From the NCBI RefSeq assembly GCF_030812675.1, contig NZ_JAUSTE010000012.1, positions 62,001 to 126,000 of the forward strand: a stretch of 64,000 bases of DNA, in the 5' to 3' direction. Source of the DNA: Sinomonas atrocyanea. GTDB taxonomy: Bacteria > Actinomycetota > Actinomycetes > Actinomycetales > Micrococcaceae. Made by a program: the position numbers and the translations under genes. Positions 18,038 to 26,888 of the stretch are shown here, piece by piece. The notes beneath the pieces were generated by a model. It worked only from the letters and a program-made list of their open reading frames with translations, had not been told where the DNA came from and ran no database searches. The first letter of the stretch is position 1. Each line of letters begins with the position of its first letter.

Positions 18038-19270
18038 TCAGATCCGGCCGTCACGTCCGGTGAGCCGACGGCCCCGCGCCTCGAGATAGGCCCTCTCCCC
18101 TGCGCCCGGCGCCAGCCGCGCAGCCTGGGCGAACTCGGCGGCCGCCTCGGCGTCACGGCCCGTCCTCGCGAGGAGGTCGGCTCGCACGGCGTGGAACACG
18201 TGGTATCCCGTGAGGCCGAGCCCGTCGACGAGCGCCAGGGCGACCGCCGGGCCCTCGGCCTCGGCGACCGCGACCGCCCGGTTGAGCGCGACGACCGGCC
18301 CCGGCGCCACCTCGGCGAGCAGGTCGTACAGCCTCACGATCCGGTGCCAGTCGGTGGCCTCGGCCGATCCGGCCACGGCATGAACCGCCTGGATGGCCGC
18401 CTGGAGCTGGTACTGCCCGAGCCGTCCGCGCCCGAGGCACTCCCGCACGAGCGCCCTGCCCTCGCCGATGAGCGCAGCGTCCCAGAGCGACCGGTCCTGC
18501 TCCGCGAGCGGGACGAGGACGCCTCCCGGCCCGGAGCGCGCCATCCGCCGCGACTCGGACAGCAGCAGCAGCGCGAGCAGCCCGACGGCCTCCGGTTCGC
18601 CCGGGAGGAGCCGGACCAGCACGCGGGCGAGCCGCACCGCTTCGGAGCACAGCCCGGCCCGAGCGGGCGGCTCCCCCAGCCCGGCCGAGTACCCCTCGTT
18701 GTAGATGAGGTAGATCACAGCGAGGACCCCCGAGAGCCGCTCGGGCAGCTCCTGGGCCGGCGGCAGCCGGTACGGGATGCGCGCGTCGCGGATCTTGGCC
18801 TTCGCGCGCGAGATCCGCTGGGCGAGCGTCGCCTCGGGGACCAGGAACGCGGCGGCGATCTGCGCCGTTGTGAGTCCGCCGATGATCCTCAGGGCGAGGG
18901 CCACCCTGGCCGGCATGGCCAGGGCCTGGTGGCAGCACACGAACAGCAGCGCGAGCCGGTCGTCGCCGAAGGGCTCCGAGCGGGGCGCGTCGTCGGCGAG
19001 GGCTGCCGCCGCGGCCTCCCTGCCTCCCCGGGTCACTTCCCGACGGAAGCGGTCGACGGCGCGGCGCCGCGCCGCCGTGATGATCCACGCGCCGGGGTGC
19101 TCGGGCGTGCCGTCGGCTGGCCAGCGCTCGGCGGCCGCGGCGAAGGCCTCCTGCACCGCGTCCTCCGCGAGGCCGAGGTCGCCCGTGGTGCGCACGAGCA
19201 CGGAGACCGCCCTGCCGTACTCCTCCCGGAACACGGCAGCGACGGCCCCGCCGTCCCCTGCCTCAGCCAC
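18038..19270 (-). CDS. ECF42-type RNA polymerase sigma factor
   Basis: 410 residues. Sigma region 2 (FREEYGRAVSVLVRTTGDLGLAEDAVQEAFAAA) and region 4 (LTTAQIAAAFLVPEATLAQRISRAKAKIR) are followed by a long C-terminal TPR-like extension (about 200 residues; YNEGYSAGLG, LNRAVAVAEAEGP), the hallmark of ECF42. These factors lack an anti-sigma factor and are typically linked to YCII/DGPF-domain genes, exactly as here. The GTG at 19270 overlaps the upstream YCII gene stop by 8 bp, implying translational coupling. The extension is thought to control activity. Confidence 0.88.
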   Translation of the reverse strand: MAEAGDGGAVAAVFREEYGRAVSVLVRTTGDLGLAEDAVQEAFAAAAERWPADGTPEHPGAWIITAARRRAVDRFRREVTRGGREAAAAALADDAPRSEPFGDDRLALLFVCCHQALAMPARVALALRIIGGLTTAQIAAAFLVPEATLAQRISRAKAKIRDARIPYRLPPAQELPERLSGVLAVIYLIYNEGYSAGLGEPPARAGLCSEAVRLARVLVRLLPGEPEAVGLLALLLLSESRRMARSGPGGVLVPLAEQDRSLWDAALIGEGRALVRECLGRGRLGQYQLQAAIQAVHAVAGSAEATDWHRIVRLYDLLAEVAPGPVVALNRAVAVAEAEGPAVALALVDGLGLTGYHVFHAVRADLLARTGRDAEAAAEFAQAARLAPGAGERAYLEARGRRLTGRDGRI

Positions 19271-19628
19271 CCGTGCTCGGCGCAGGGACGCCGGCGAAGG
19301 GACGGACCTCGATCGGCAGGCCCGTGATCTCGGCGAATCGGCGCCCCCAGGCCAGGGCCGCGTCCAGGTCGGGGGCCTCGATGATGTCGAAGCCGCCCAT
19401 GTGCTCCTTGCCCTCGAGGTAGGGCCCATCGGTGACGAGCACCTCTCCCCCCTCCGCGCGCAGCACCGTCGCGGACGACGCGTCGGCGAGCCCGTTCCCG
19501 TAGACGTAGGCCCCCGCCGCCTTGAGGTCCTCGGTCAGCTGCCCGAGCCTGGCCATAATGGGCGCGAGGAATTCGGGCGGCGGCACAACGCCGTCGGGCT
19601 GGTACATGCTGATCAGGTACTGGGTCAT
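19263..19628 (-). CDS. YCII-related (DGPF-type) protein
   Basis: 121 residues starting MTQYLISMYQPDG, with the DGPF-like core VTDGPYLEGKEHMGGFDIIEAPDLDAAL. YCII domains are small ferredoxin-fold proteins with a possible enzymatic or ligand-sensing role. It overlaps the downstream ECF42 sigma gene by 8 bp; this partnership is conserved in ECF42 systems, and these proteins are probable members of its regulon. GGAGGCGAGG lies a few nt before the ATG. Confidence 0.88.
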   Translation of the reverse strand: MTQYLISMYQPDGVVPPPEFLAPIMARLGQLTEDLKAAGAYVYGNGLADASSATVLRAEGGEVLVTDGPYLEGKEHMGGFDIIEAPDLDAALAWGRRFAEITGLPIEVRPFAGVPAPSTGG

Positions 19629-19747
19629 GGCTCCTCGCCTCCTGTCGTAGGGGCCCGTGCGGCCCCTCAGCTACTGGACGAACGGCCGGGGCGGATTTCG
19701 ACACCGCGGGCCGAAGAGGCGTCCGGTGAGGTTTCCCGCCCAGCTGC

Positions 19748-20224
19748 TCAGCCGGCGTCGGCCGCCGCCTCGAGGTCCGCGATCACGATCTTCCGCATGG
19801 AGAGCATGGCGGCGAAGGCGCGCTGCGCGCGGGCGCGGTCCGGGTCGGTGCGCAGTTCCTCAAGGCGCGTCGGGATGACCTGCCACGAGAACCCGAAGCG
19901 GTCCTTGAGCCAGCCGCACTGGCTCTCCATGCCGCCGTCGGCCGTGAGCGCGTTCCAGTAGTGGTCCACCTCGTCCTGGTCCCGGCAGAAGATCTGGATC
20001 GAGACCGCCTCCGTGAACGTGAACTCCGGGCCGCCGTTGAGGGCCAGGAACGGCCGCCCGTCGAGCTCGAAGGCGACGGTCATCACAGTCCCCTGCTCCC
20101 GCGGGCCGGCCTCCCCGTACCGCTCGATCCCGGTGATGCGCGAACGGGGGAAGATGCCCGCGTAATACCGGGCGGCATCCTCGGCCTGCGTGTCGAACCA
20201 CAGGCAGGTGGTCATCTCGGGCAT
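19748..20224 (-). CDS. PhnB/VOC-fold protein
   Basis: 158 residues of the PhnB-like vicinal-oxygen-chelate family: CLWFDTQAEDAARYYAGIFP, followed by the RFLALNGG-type block (here RPFLALNGGPEFTF), CRDQDEVDHYWNALT, and GWLKDRFGFSWQVIP. Members are small metal-site or ligand-binding proteins, often recruited to ECF and stress regulons. The start at 20224 is fixed by GGAGGA 3 nt upstream. It is on the same strand and upstream of the YCII-ECF42 pair, separated by 119 bp, so the same regulon is plausible. Reaction unknown. Confidence 0.85.
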   Translation of the reverse strand: MPEMTTCLWFDTQAEDAARYYAGIFPRSRITGIERYGEAGPREQGTVMTVAFELDGRPFLALNGGPEFTFTEAVSIQIFCRDQDEVDHYWNALTADGGMESQCGWLKDRFGFSWQVIPTRLEELRTDPDRARAQRAFAAMLSMRKIVIADLEAAADAG

Positions 20225-20373
20225 AGTTCCTCCGGGCGGTCCTGGGCATCCCCTGCTGCCCCGCATTCTTCCGCGCACCGCCCCGGGGCGGAAGGGTCTG
20301 GGCCGGCACCGCCGCACGCCGGGGTCGGGACGGACGACGCCGGCCGGTCGCCTCCCGCGCGTAGGCTGGAGGC

Positions 20374-20805
20374 ATGCGTCCTTCCCCTTCCTCTTCCGCG
20401 CCCTCGGCTCCCCGGGCCGGGGCCCCCGGCATCCGCCCGGGCATCGCGGCCGCCCTCGCCGACGCGGTCATCGTCCTCGCCTTCGCCGCCACCGGGCGTG
20501 CGAGCCACGGCGAGGCCGATCCCGTGCTCGGAGCGCTCGCCACGGCGTGGCCGTTCGCCGTGGGCCTCGCGCTCGCCTGGGCGCTGCCCCTTGTCCGCCG
20601 CAGGCCCCTGTCCGTGTGGCCGGCGGGCGTCCTCGCCTGGCTCGGCGCCTATGCGGTGGGAATGCTGCTGCGGGCCGTGACCGGCCAGGGCACGGCGGTG
20701 CCCTTCCTCATCGTGGCGGCGAGCGTGCTCGGCGTCGCGCTCATCGGTTGGCGCGCCGTTGCCCTCGGGGTGCGGGCTGCCCGGCGCCGGCCGGCCGGGC
20801 ACTAG
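20374..20805 (+). CDS. DUF3054 membrane protein
   Basis: 143 residues with four hydrophobic segments (ALADAVIVLAFAATGRASHGE; WPFAVGLALAWALPL; GVLAWLGAYAVGMLLRAVTGQG; PFLIVAASVLGVALIGWRAV), matching the DUF3054 family of small actinobacterial membrane proteins. TAGGCT (20362-20367) is 6 nt before the ATG, so it is probably leaderless. Function unknown. Confidence 0.82.
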   Translation: MRPSPSSSAPSAPRAGAPGIRPGIAAALADAVIVLAFAATGRASHGEADPVLGALATAWPFAVGLALAWALPLVRRRPLSVWPAGVLAWLGAYAVGMLLRAVTGQGTAVPFLIVAASVLGVALIGWRAVALGVRAARRRPAGH

Positions 20806-20844
20806 GCTGAATCCAGGGAACGCCCCTTCTTCGAACGGAGGACC

Positions 20845-21123
20845 ATGATCACCGCATTCGTCTTCATCCAGACGGACTCAAAGAAGATCCCCGAGGTGGC
20901 CGAGGAGATCTCCGCGATCCCGGGCATCAGCGAGGTGTACTCGGTCACCGGCGACTGGGACCTCATTGCGATCGCGCGCGTGCGCGAGCACGAGGAGCTC
21001 GCCGATGTTGTCGCCGACCGGCTGTCCAAGGTCGACGGCGTGATCGAGACGACGACCCACATCGCGTTCCGCGCGTACTCGCGGCACGACCTCGACGCGG
21101 CCTTCTCCCTCGGGCTGTCCTGA
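20845..21123 (+). CDS. Stand-alone Lrp/AsnC ligand-binding domain protein
   Basis: 92 residues that consist only of the RAM (AsnC_trans_reg) fold: MITAFVFIQTDSKKIPEVAEEISAIPGISEVYSVTGDWDLI...HIAFRAYSRHDLDAAFSLGLS. The Lrp DNA-binding helix-turn-helix is absent, so it should oligomerise and bind amino acids rather than DNA. CGGAGGA precedes the ATG by about 3 nt. It converges on trpD through a shared bidirectional hairpin; an amino-acid-sensing role is inferred. Confidence 0.88.
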   Translation: MITAFVFIQTDSKKIPEVAEEISAIPGISEVYSVTGDWDLIAIARVREHEELADVVADRLSKVDGVIETTTHIAFRAYSRHDLDAAFSLGLS

Positions 21124-21150
21124 CTCCAGGCGGGCCACGAGCAGGGTGGA

Positions 21151-21186
21151 GAACGGGGGCCGGGCCATGTGGCCCGGCCCCCGTTC
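21151..21186. terminator. Bidirectional hairpin terminator, AsnC-like gene / trpD
   Basis: A perfect 16-bp stem (GAACGGGGGCCGGGCC and its complement) with loop ATGT, lying between convergent genes. There is no T-tract, as is common for actinobacterial terminators. Confidence 0.85.
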
Positions 21187-21204
21187 TGGACCAAGGAGCG
21201 GGAA

Positions 21205-22290
21205 TCAGGAGCGGGTGAAGTCCACCCACGCCTGGAGCACCCGGGCCGCGGCGCCGGAGTCGATCGAGTCCTCGGCGCGCCGCTTCGCGGCGGCGAGCCG
21301 CTCGACCAGTGGGCCCTCCGCGGAGAGGTCGTAGGCCACAAGCCCAGCGGCTGCATTGAGCACCACGGCGTCGCGCACCGGGCCCCGGTCGCCGGCGAGG
21401 GTACGGCGGAGGACTCCGGCGTTGTGCGCGGCATCTCCCCCGCGCAGGTCGTCGAGCGTCGCCCTCGGGATGCCGAGGTCGAGCGGATCGAGGACCGACT
21501 CCGTGAGCTCCCCGTCCCGGACCTCCCACACGCGCGAGGTGGTCGTGATGGTGAGCTCGTCGAGCCCGTCGTCGCCGCGGAAGACCAGCCCCCGGCTCCC
21601 GCGCTCGGCGAGGACGCCGGCGATCAGCGGCGCCATCCGGGCATCCGCCGCCCCGACCGCCGAGGCCTGCACGTGCGCAGGGTTCGTGAGCGGGCCGAGG
21701 ATGTTGAACGCCGTCGGGATCGCCAGCTCCTTGCGCGGCACGGCCGTGTACCGGAACGACGGATGGAAGACCTGGGCGAAGCAGAAGGTGATGCCCACGT
21801 GCTCCGCGGCCGCTGCCACGCGGTCGACGCCCATGTCCAGCCGGACCCCGAGCGCCTCCAGGACGTCCGCGGAGCCGGAGGACGACGACGCGGCGCGGTT
21901 GCCGTGCTTGACAACCTTGGCGCCCGCGCCGGCCATGACGAGCGCAGCCGTGCTCGAGATGTTCACCGTGTTCTGCTGGTCCCCGCCGGTGCCCACGATG
22001 TCGAGCTTCTCCCCCGAGATCGTGATAGGCGTGGCACGGGCGACCATGCCCTTGACGAGGCCCGCGAGCTCGTCGACGGTCTCCCCCTTGGCGCGCAGGC
22101 CCACGAGGAACCCGGCGATCTGGGAGTCGGTGGCGTCACCGGCCATGATCGTGTCCATGGCCCAGGCCGCCTCGGCCTGGCTCAGATCGCGCCCCGCGAC
22201 GAGAGCGCCGATCAGGGACCGCCACGTGGGCGCGGTCGCAGGGGCAGATTCTCCAGGGGCAGATTCATTGCCGGAAGCCACGGTGTTCAC
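21205..22290 (-). CDS. trpD: Anthranilate phosphoribosyltransferase
   Basis: 361 residues. Transfers phosphoribose from PRPP to anthranilate, the second step of tryptophan synthesis. Motifs: GTGGD (PRPP binding), [29 protein letters not shown], and [11 protein letters not shown]. The GTG start at 22290 is chosen because TAGCAT (minus, 22303-22298) ends 7 nt before it; this is the leaderless pattern. It is separated from other trp genes, which are not in the window. A hairpin follows the stop. Confidence 0.94.
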   Translation of the reverse strand: MNTVASGNESAPGESAPATAPTWRSLIGALVAGRDLSQAEAAWAMDTIMAGDATDSQIAGFLVGLRAKGETVDELAGLVKGMVARATPITISGEKLDIVGTGGDQQNTVNISSTAALVMAGAGAKVVKHGNRAASSSSGSADVLEALGVRLDMGVDRVAAAAEHVGITFCFAQVFHPSFRYTAVPRKELAIPTAFNILGPLTNPAHVQASAVGAADARMAPLIAGVLAERGSRGLVFRGDDGLDELTITTTSRVWEVRDGELTESVLDPLDLGIPRATLDDLRGGDAAHNAGVLRRTLAGDRGPVRDAVVLNAAAGLVAYDLSAEGPLVERLAAAKRRAEDSIDSGAAARVLQAWVDFTRS

Positions 22291-22424
22291 GCCTCTGATG
22301 CTATCGACCCCGCACGGGTGGTGCCGAAACCTCCGGCCATGAGACGGGCCGCGGCCGCGCGCGGCCGCGGATCCGCATGTTTTCGAGGGTTTGTAGAAAA
22401 AGTTCCCAGAAGGTGCGGTTCGCG

Positions 22425-22457
22425 TTGGGCGAACCCGAGGTTTGTAGACATAATGTC
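22425..22457 (+). promoter_or_regulatory. ctaE promoter with symmetric -10 region
   Basis: TTGGGC (22425-22430), an 18-bp spacer and CATAAT (22449-22454) form a plausible promoter. The -10 lies inside the inverted repeat GACAT-A-ATGTC (22447-22457), a possible operator. Transcription would start at or next to the GTG at 22461. Confidence 0.55.
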
Positions 22458-22460
22458 CTT

Positions 22461-23099
22461 GTGACGACAGCGACTCATGCCCCGACAACCCCGGCACATC
22501 CCACGCTGAATCGCCCCAACATGGTCTCGGTCGGGACCGTGGTGTGGCTGTCCAGTGAGCTGATGTTCTTCGCCGGCCTCTTCGCCATGTACTTCACCCT
22601 GCGTGCCGCCTCGGGCGGCCTGTGGGCTGAGGAGACGGCCAAGCTCGACTTCCCCTACGCGCTCGTGAACACGATCGTCCTCGTGGCGAGCTCCTTCACG
22701 TGCCAGATGGGCGTCTTCGCGGCGGAGAGGCTCCAGCCCCGCCGTAGCGGCGGCGTCTTCGCGTTCGCCAAGTGGGGCATGGTGGAGTGGTTCATCCTCA
22801 CGTTCTTCATGGGCACCTGGTTCGTCGCCGGGCAGGCGACTGAGTACGCGAACCTCACCGCGGAGCACGTGACCCTGAATGCCAATGCCTACGGTTCCGC
22901 GTTCTACATGACGACCGGCTTCCACGGCCTCCACGTGATGGGCGGCCTCGTGGCCTTCCTGTTCATCATCGGCCGCGCCTTCGCAGCCAAGCGCTTCGGC
23001 CACTACGAGGCCACCTCGGCCATCGTCACCTCGTACTACTGGCACTTCGTGGACGTCGTGTGGATCGGGCTCTTCCTGGTCATCTACGTCCTCAGGTAG
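22461..23099 (+). CDS. ctaE: Cytochrome c oxidase subunit III
   Basis: 212 residues, five membrane helices, the actinobacterial short form of subunit III ([29 protein letters not shown] at the first helix; [28 protein letters not shown] at the C-terminus). It stabilises the aa3-type oxidase. The GTG at 22461 is preceded by a CATAAT -10 ending 6 nt upstream. It begins the ctaE-qcrC-qcrA-qcrB operon, while the other oxidase subunits are on the opposite strand 5 kb away. Confidence 0.96.
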   Translation: MTTATHAPTTPAHPTLNRPNMVSVGTVVWLSSELMFFAGLFAMYFTLRAASGGLWAEETAKLDFPYALVNTIVLVASSFTCQMGVFAAERLQPRRSGGVFAFAKWGMVEWFILTFFMGTWFVAGQATEYANLTAEHVTLNANAYGSAFYMTTGFHGLHVMGGLVAFLFIIGRAFAAKRFGHYEATSAIVTSYYWHFVDVVWIGLFLVIYVLR

Positions 23100-23172
23100 T
23101 CCCCAGGAGCACAGCAGCAGATTTCGGACCGCGCCCGGACGGCGGCGGCAGCAAACGGATAGGAACGGATTC

Positions 23173-23958
23173 GTGAAGGCACTCTCGCAGAAGCGGCGTC
23201 ACCCGATGGCAGTCATCGCACTGTTGGTCATGGGGCTGCTGCTGACCGGCGGAATGTACGCAATGTTCAGCACTGCCAACCAGGCCAAGGCGGACACCAG
23301 CTTCTCGGCGTCGGACGTCAGCGAGGGGCAGAAGCTCTTCGTGGCGAACTGCGCCACGTGCCACGGCATGGGCGCCTCCGGCACGGCCGCCGGCCCGTCC
23401 CTGGTCGGCGTCGGCGCAGCAGCGGTGGACTTCCAGGTCGGCACCGGCCGCATGCCGATGCAGATGAACGGCCCGCAGGCGCAGAAGAAGCCGGTGCAGT
23501 TCAATGATGACCAGACCAAGCAGCTCGCGGCCTACGTCGCCTCGCTCGGCCCCGGCCCGGCCCTGCCGGACTCGGCGATGCTCGATGACAAGGGAGACGC
23601 CACCCACGGCGGCGAGCTCTTCCGCGTCAACTGCGCCATGTGCCACAACGCCGCGGCGGCCGGCGGTGCCCTGACCCAGGGCAAGTTCGCTCCGTCCCTC
23701 GCGGGCGTCACCGAGAAGCACATCTACGAGGCCATGGCCACGGGCCCGCAGAACATGCCGGTGTTCTCCGACGCCAACATCTCCCCCGAGGGCAAGCGCG
23801 ACATCATCACGTTCCTCAAGACGATCGAGACCCAGGGCTCGCCCGGCGGCGCCACCCTCGGCTCGCTCGGTCCTGTCTCCGAGGGCCTCTTCGTGTGGGT
23901 TGCAGGCCTCGGCGTCATCATCGGCTTCACGATCTGGCTCACGTCCCGCACGTCCTGA
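23173..23958 (+). CDS. qcrC: Cytochrome bc1 complex diheme cytochrome c subunit
   Basis: 261 residues. An N-terminal membrane anchor is followed by two cytochrome c domains with CATCH (Cys60, Cys63, His64) and CAMCH (Cys154, Cys157, His158), and a C-terminal membrane helix (LFVWVAGLGVIIGFTIWL). In Actinobacteria this diheme protein wires the bc1 complex directly to the aa3 oxidase, replacing a soluble cytochrome c. It starts with GTG and lies 73 bp after ctaE, in the same operon. Confidence 0.97.
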   Translation: MKALSQKRRHPMAVIALLVMGLLLTGGMYAMFSTANQAKADTSFSASDVSEGQKLFVANCATCHGMGASGTAAGPSLVGVGAAAVDFQVGTGRMPMQMNGPQAQKKPVQFNDDQTKQLAAYVASLGPGPALPDSAMLDDKGDATHGGELFRVNCAMCHNAAAAGGALTQGKFAPSLAGVTEKHIYEAMATGPQNMPVFSDANISPEGKRDIITFLKTIETQGSPGGATLGSLGPVSEGLFVWVAGLGVIIGFTIWLTSRTS

Positions 23959-24056
23959 CGCGCCAGCGCATCGCAGTATGGGCCGCCCAACGAGTGGCGG
24001 CATAGATTTGAACATCGTCCCCCGGCTGCCGGGGGCCAGGAAGGATGAGGGGAAAT

Positions 24057-25103
24057 ATGGGCAACCATAGTGACGGTTCTCCCCAGACCGGGGGCGCCGT
24101 AGCTACGGCTGGTCAGACAGAGAAGTTCGCGGATCCGGGACTCCCGCCGCACCGCCTCCGTCTGGCTGACACCGACCCCAGGGCTGCGAAGCGCGCTGAG
24201 CGCCAGGTCACGATTCTGTTCATCATCTCGGTGATCGGCACCATCGTGTTCCTCGTCGCGTACTTCGCCATCGACTTGGGCAGCGACTCGACGATCCCGA
24301 CGATCCGCCTGCAGAACATCCTGCTCGGCCTCGGCACCACCTTCGCCATGCTCGGCATCGGCACGGGGATCGTGCACTGGGCCAAGGCGCTCATGCCGGA
24401 CCACGAGGTCTCGGAGTCGCGGCACGCGATCAGCTCCGAGGAGGACCGCGTCGCCGCGGTCAAGATCGTCGACGACATCATCGAGGAGACGGGCATCAAG
24501 CGCCGTCCCCTCATCCGGAACACGCTCATCGGCGCGCTCGCGCTCGCCCCGCTCCCGGCCCTCGCCGTCTTCGGCGACCTGGGACCGAACGCGAACGACA
24601 AGCTGCGCCACACGATGTGGGCCCCGAAGAACGGCAAGAAGGTCCGCCTCACCCGTGACCCGGACGGCACGCCGATCAAGGCTTCGGACGTCACCATCGG
24701 CTCCGCGTTCCACGTCATTCCCGAGGGTCTGAACGACCTCACCGAGGGCAAGCTGAACGAGAAGGCAAAGGCCGTCGTCCTGCTCATGCGCCTCAACCCG
24801 ACGGACCTGCACATCTCGCCCGGCCGCGAGAGCTGGAGCTACAACGGCATCGTCGCGTACTCCAAGATCTGCACGCACGTCGGCTGCCCGGTGGCCCTCT
24901 ACGAGCAGCAGACCCACCACCTGCTGTGCCCGTGCCACCAGTCGACCTTCGACCTCACCCACGAGTGCGAGGTCATCTTCGGTCCTGCGAGCCGTCCGCT
25001 TCCGCAGCTCCCGATCGAGGTCGACGCCGACGGCTACCTCGTGGCCACGTCGGACTTCCACGAACCTGTTGGACCTAGCTACTGGGAGCGTGAGTACTCG
25101 TGA
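24057..25103 (+). CDS. qcrA: Cytochrome bc1 complex Rieske iron-sulfur subunit
   Basis: 348 residues. Three N-terminal membrane helices, an actinobacterial feature, precede a Rieske domain with ligands in CTHVGC (Cys272, His274) and CPCH (Cys291, His294); the disulfide pair is Cys277 and Cys293. The ATG at 24057 is favoured over 24045 because GGGG (24049-24052) is better spaced from it. Its TGA overlaps the qcrB GTG by four bases (GTGA), a sign of translational coupling. Confidence 0.95.
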   Translation: MGNHSDGSPQTGGAVATAGQTEKFADPGLPPHRLRLADTDPRAAKRAERQVTILFIISVIGTIVFLVAYFAIDLGSDSTIPTIRLQNILLGLGTTFAMLGIGTGIVHWAKALMPDHEVSESRHAISSEEDRVAAVKIVDDIIEETGIKRRPLIRNTLIGALALAPLPALAVFGDLGPNANDKLRHTMWAPKNGKKVRLTRDPDGTPIKASDVTIGSAFHVIPEGLNDLTEGKLNEKAKAVVLLMRLNPTDLHISPGRESWSYNGIVAYSKICTHVGCPVALYEQQTHHLLCPCHQSTFDLTHECEVIFGPASRPLPQLPIEVDADGYLVATSDFHEPVGPSYWEREYS

Positions 25104-26782
25104 GCGGCACTACCGCCTCCACCTATCAGCCGCCGACCAAGGTCGGCCGGATCGCCAGCTTCGTCGACCAGCGCACGGGCGCGTCGAGCGTGGTGCGGGA
25201 GTTCGGCCGCAAGGTCTTCCCCGACCACTGGTCGTTCATGTTCGGCGAGGTCGCCCTCTACAGCTTCGTCATCCTGCTGCTGTCGGGCACCTTCCTGACG
25301 TTCTTCTTCGATCCGTCGATGGCGGAGACGCACTACGCCGGCGCCTACGTGCCGCTGCGCGGCATGGAGATGTCCGTCGCCTACCAGTCTTCGCTGCACA
25401 TCTCCTTCGAGGTGCGCGGCGGCCTCTTCATGCGCCAGGTCCACCACTGGGCCGCCCTGCTGTTCGTGGCCTCGATGAGCGTGCACATGCTGCGCGTGTT
25501 CTTCACCGGCGCGTTCCGCAAGCCGCGTGAGATGAACTGGGTCATCGGCGGCGTGCTCCTCATCCTGGGCATGGCCGCCGGCTTCACCGGCTACTCCCTG
25601 CCCGACGACCTGCTCTCGGGCAACGGCCTCCGCATCATCGACGGCGTCATCAAGTCCATCCCGATCATCGGCACCTGGATCTCGATGTTCCTCTTCGGCG
25701 GTGAGTTCCCGGGCTCGGCCATCATCGGCCGCCTCTACGTGCTGCACATCCTGCTCATCCCGGCGATGATCCTGCTGTTCGTGGCGCTGCACCTGATGTT
25801 CGTCGTGGTGCACAAGCACACGCAGTACCCCGGCCCGGGCCGCAACGACGGCAACGTGGTCGGCTACCCCCTCGGCCCGGTCTACGCGGCCAAGGCGGGC
25901 GGCTTCTTCTTCATCGTGTTCGGCGTGATCGCCGCGATGGCCTCGGCCTTCACGATCAACCCGATCTGGAACTACGGTCCCTACGACCCCTCCCCCGTCT
26001 CGGCCGGCACCCAGCCGGACTGGTACATCGGCTGGGTCGACGGCGCGCTGCGCCTCATGCCGGGTGTCCTCGGCCCGATCGGCGGGTACCGGCAGCACTT
26101 CGAGTTCATGATCTTCGACCAGACGCTCACGCTCAATGTGCTCCTGCCGGCCCTCGTCCCCGCGGGCATCGTCTTCACCGTGCTGTTCACGTACCCGTGG
26201 ATCGAGCGGTGGATCACCAAGGACGAGCGCGAGCACCACGTCCTGGACCGTCCCCGGAACGCCCCGACGCGCACCGCGATCGGCATGGCCGGGTTCACGT
26301 TCTACTGCGTCATGTGGGCTGCAGCCAGCTCCGACCTCATCGCGACCCACTTCCACGTGGCGCTCAACGATGTGACCTACTGGCTCCGCGCGCTGTTCTT
26401 CGCAGGCCCGATCATCGCGTTCGTCGTCACGAAGAGGATCGCCCTGGCGCTCCAGCGCAAGGACCGCGAGATCGCCCTCCACGGCCGGGAGACCGGCCGC
26501 ATCGTCCGGCTCCCGCACGGCGAGTTCATCGAGGTGCACGCCCCGGTCGACGAATACAAGCGCTACCGTCTTGTGGGCTTCGAGTCGCCCCATGCCCTTC
26601 CGGCACAGCCGAATGCCAAGGGTGTCGTGGACCGCAAGGAGAAGCGCCGCGCGAAGCTCTCCAAGTGGTTCTTCGAGGACCGCGTCGCTCCGGTGACGCC
26701 GGCCGAGCTCGAGGCCGCCCACGCCCATGGGCACCACGAGGCGATCGAGTCGCACGACGAGGCCAAGAGCATCAGCCACTGA
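25100..26782 (+). CDS. qcrB: Cytochrome bc1 complex cytochrome b subunit
   Basis: 560 residues, with the b-type heme region (SLHISFEVRGGLFMRQVHHWAALLFVASMSVHMLRVFFTGAF; LHILLIPAMILLFVALHLMFVVVHKHTQYPGPG) and the Qo-site segment containing PYDPSPVSAG, where classical proteins have PEWY; actinobacterial proteins vary here. A long C-terminal cytoplasmic tail is rich in charge and His. GTG start overlapping the qcrA stop. It is the last gene of the operon; a strong hairpin follows. This subunit is the binding site of Q203-type inhibitors in mycobacteria. Confidence 0.96.
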   Translation: MSGTTASTYQPPTKVGRIASFVDQRTGASSVVREFGRKVFPDHWSFMFGEVALYSFVILLLSGTFLTFFFDPSMAETHYAGAYVPLRGMEMSVAYQSSLHISFEVRGGLFMRQVHHWAALLFVASMSVHMLRVFFTGAFRKPREMNWVIGGVLLILGMAAGFTGYSLPDDLLSGNGLRIIDGVIKSIPIIGTWISMFLFGGEFPGSAIIGRLYVLHILLIPAMILLFVALHLMFVVVHKHTQYPGPGRNDGNVVGYPLGPVYAAKAGGFFFIVFGVIAAMASAFTINPIWNYGPYDPSPVSAGTQPDWYIGWVDGALRLMPGVLGPIGGYRQHFEFMIFDQTLTLNVLLPALVPAGIVFTVLFTYPWIERWITKDEREHHVLDRPRNAPTRTAIGMAGFTFYCVMWAAASSDLIATHFHVALNDVTYWLRALFFAGPIIAFVVTKRIALALQRKDREIALHGRETGRIVRLPHGEFIEVHAPVDEYKRYRLVGFESPHALPAQPNAKGVVDRKEKRRAKLSKWFFEDRVAPVTPAELEAAHAHGHHEAIESHDEAKSISH

Positions 26783-26799
26783 CGCTGGCAGCCTCCCCA

Positions 26800-26842
26800 A
26801 CGGGAAGGACCCCCCACCATCATGGTGCGGGGTCCTTCCCGT
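26800..26842. terminator. Hairpin terminator after qcrB
   Basis: ACGGGAAGGACCCC (26800-26813) pairs perfectly with GGGGTCCTTCCCGT (26829-26842), with a nested CACCAT/ATGGTG inner stem. It lies between the convergent qcrB and GntR genes and can serve both. Confidence 0.85.
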
Positions 26843-26888
26843 CTGCGGCTCACCACGGATACTCGGCTGAGCGTTCCCCCAAGGCCGC

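Noticed and set aside
17779-18063. 94-codon frame starting just after the dif-like site
   Set aside because: Mixed third-position composition, no family resemblance, and it spans the palindrome and the XerD half-site, then runs into the sigma gene's 3' end.
22440-22468. Second dif-like site at the ctaE start
   Set aside because: Only the 11-bp GACATTATGTC (reverse strand) matches; no XerC-type arm is present and the sequence is explained as the ctaE -10 region.
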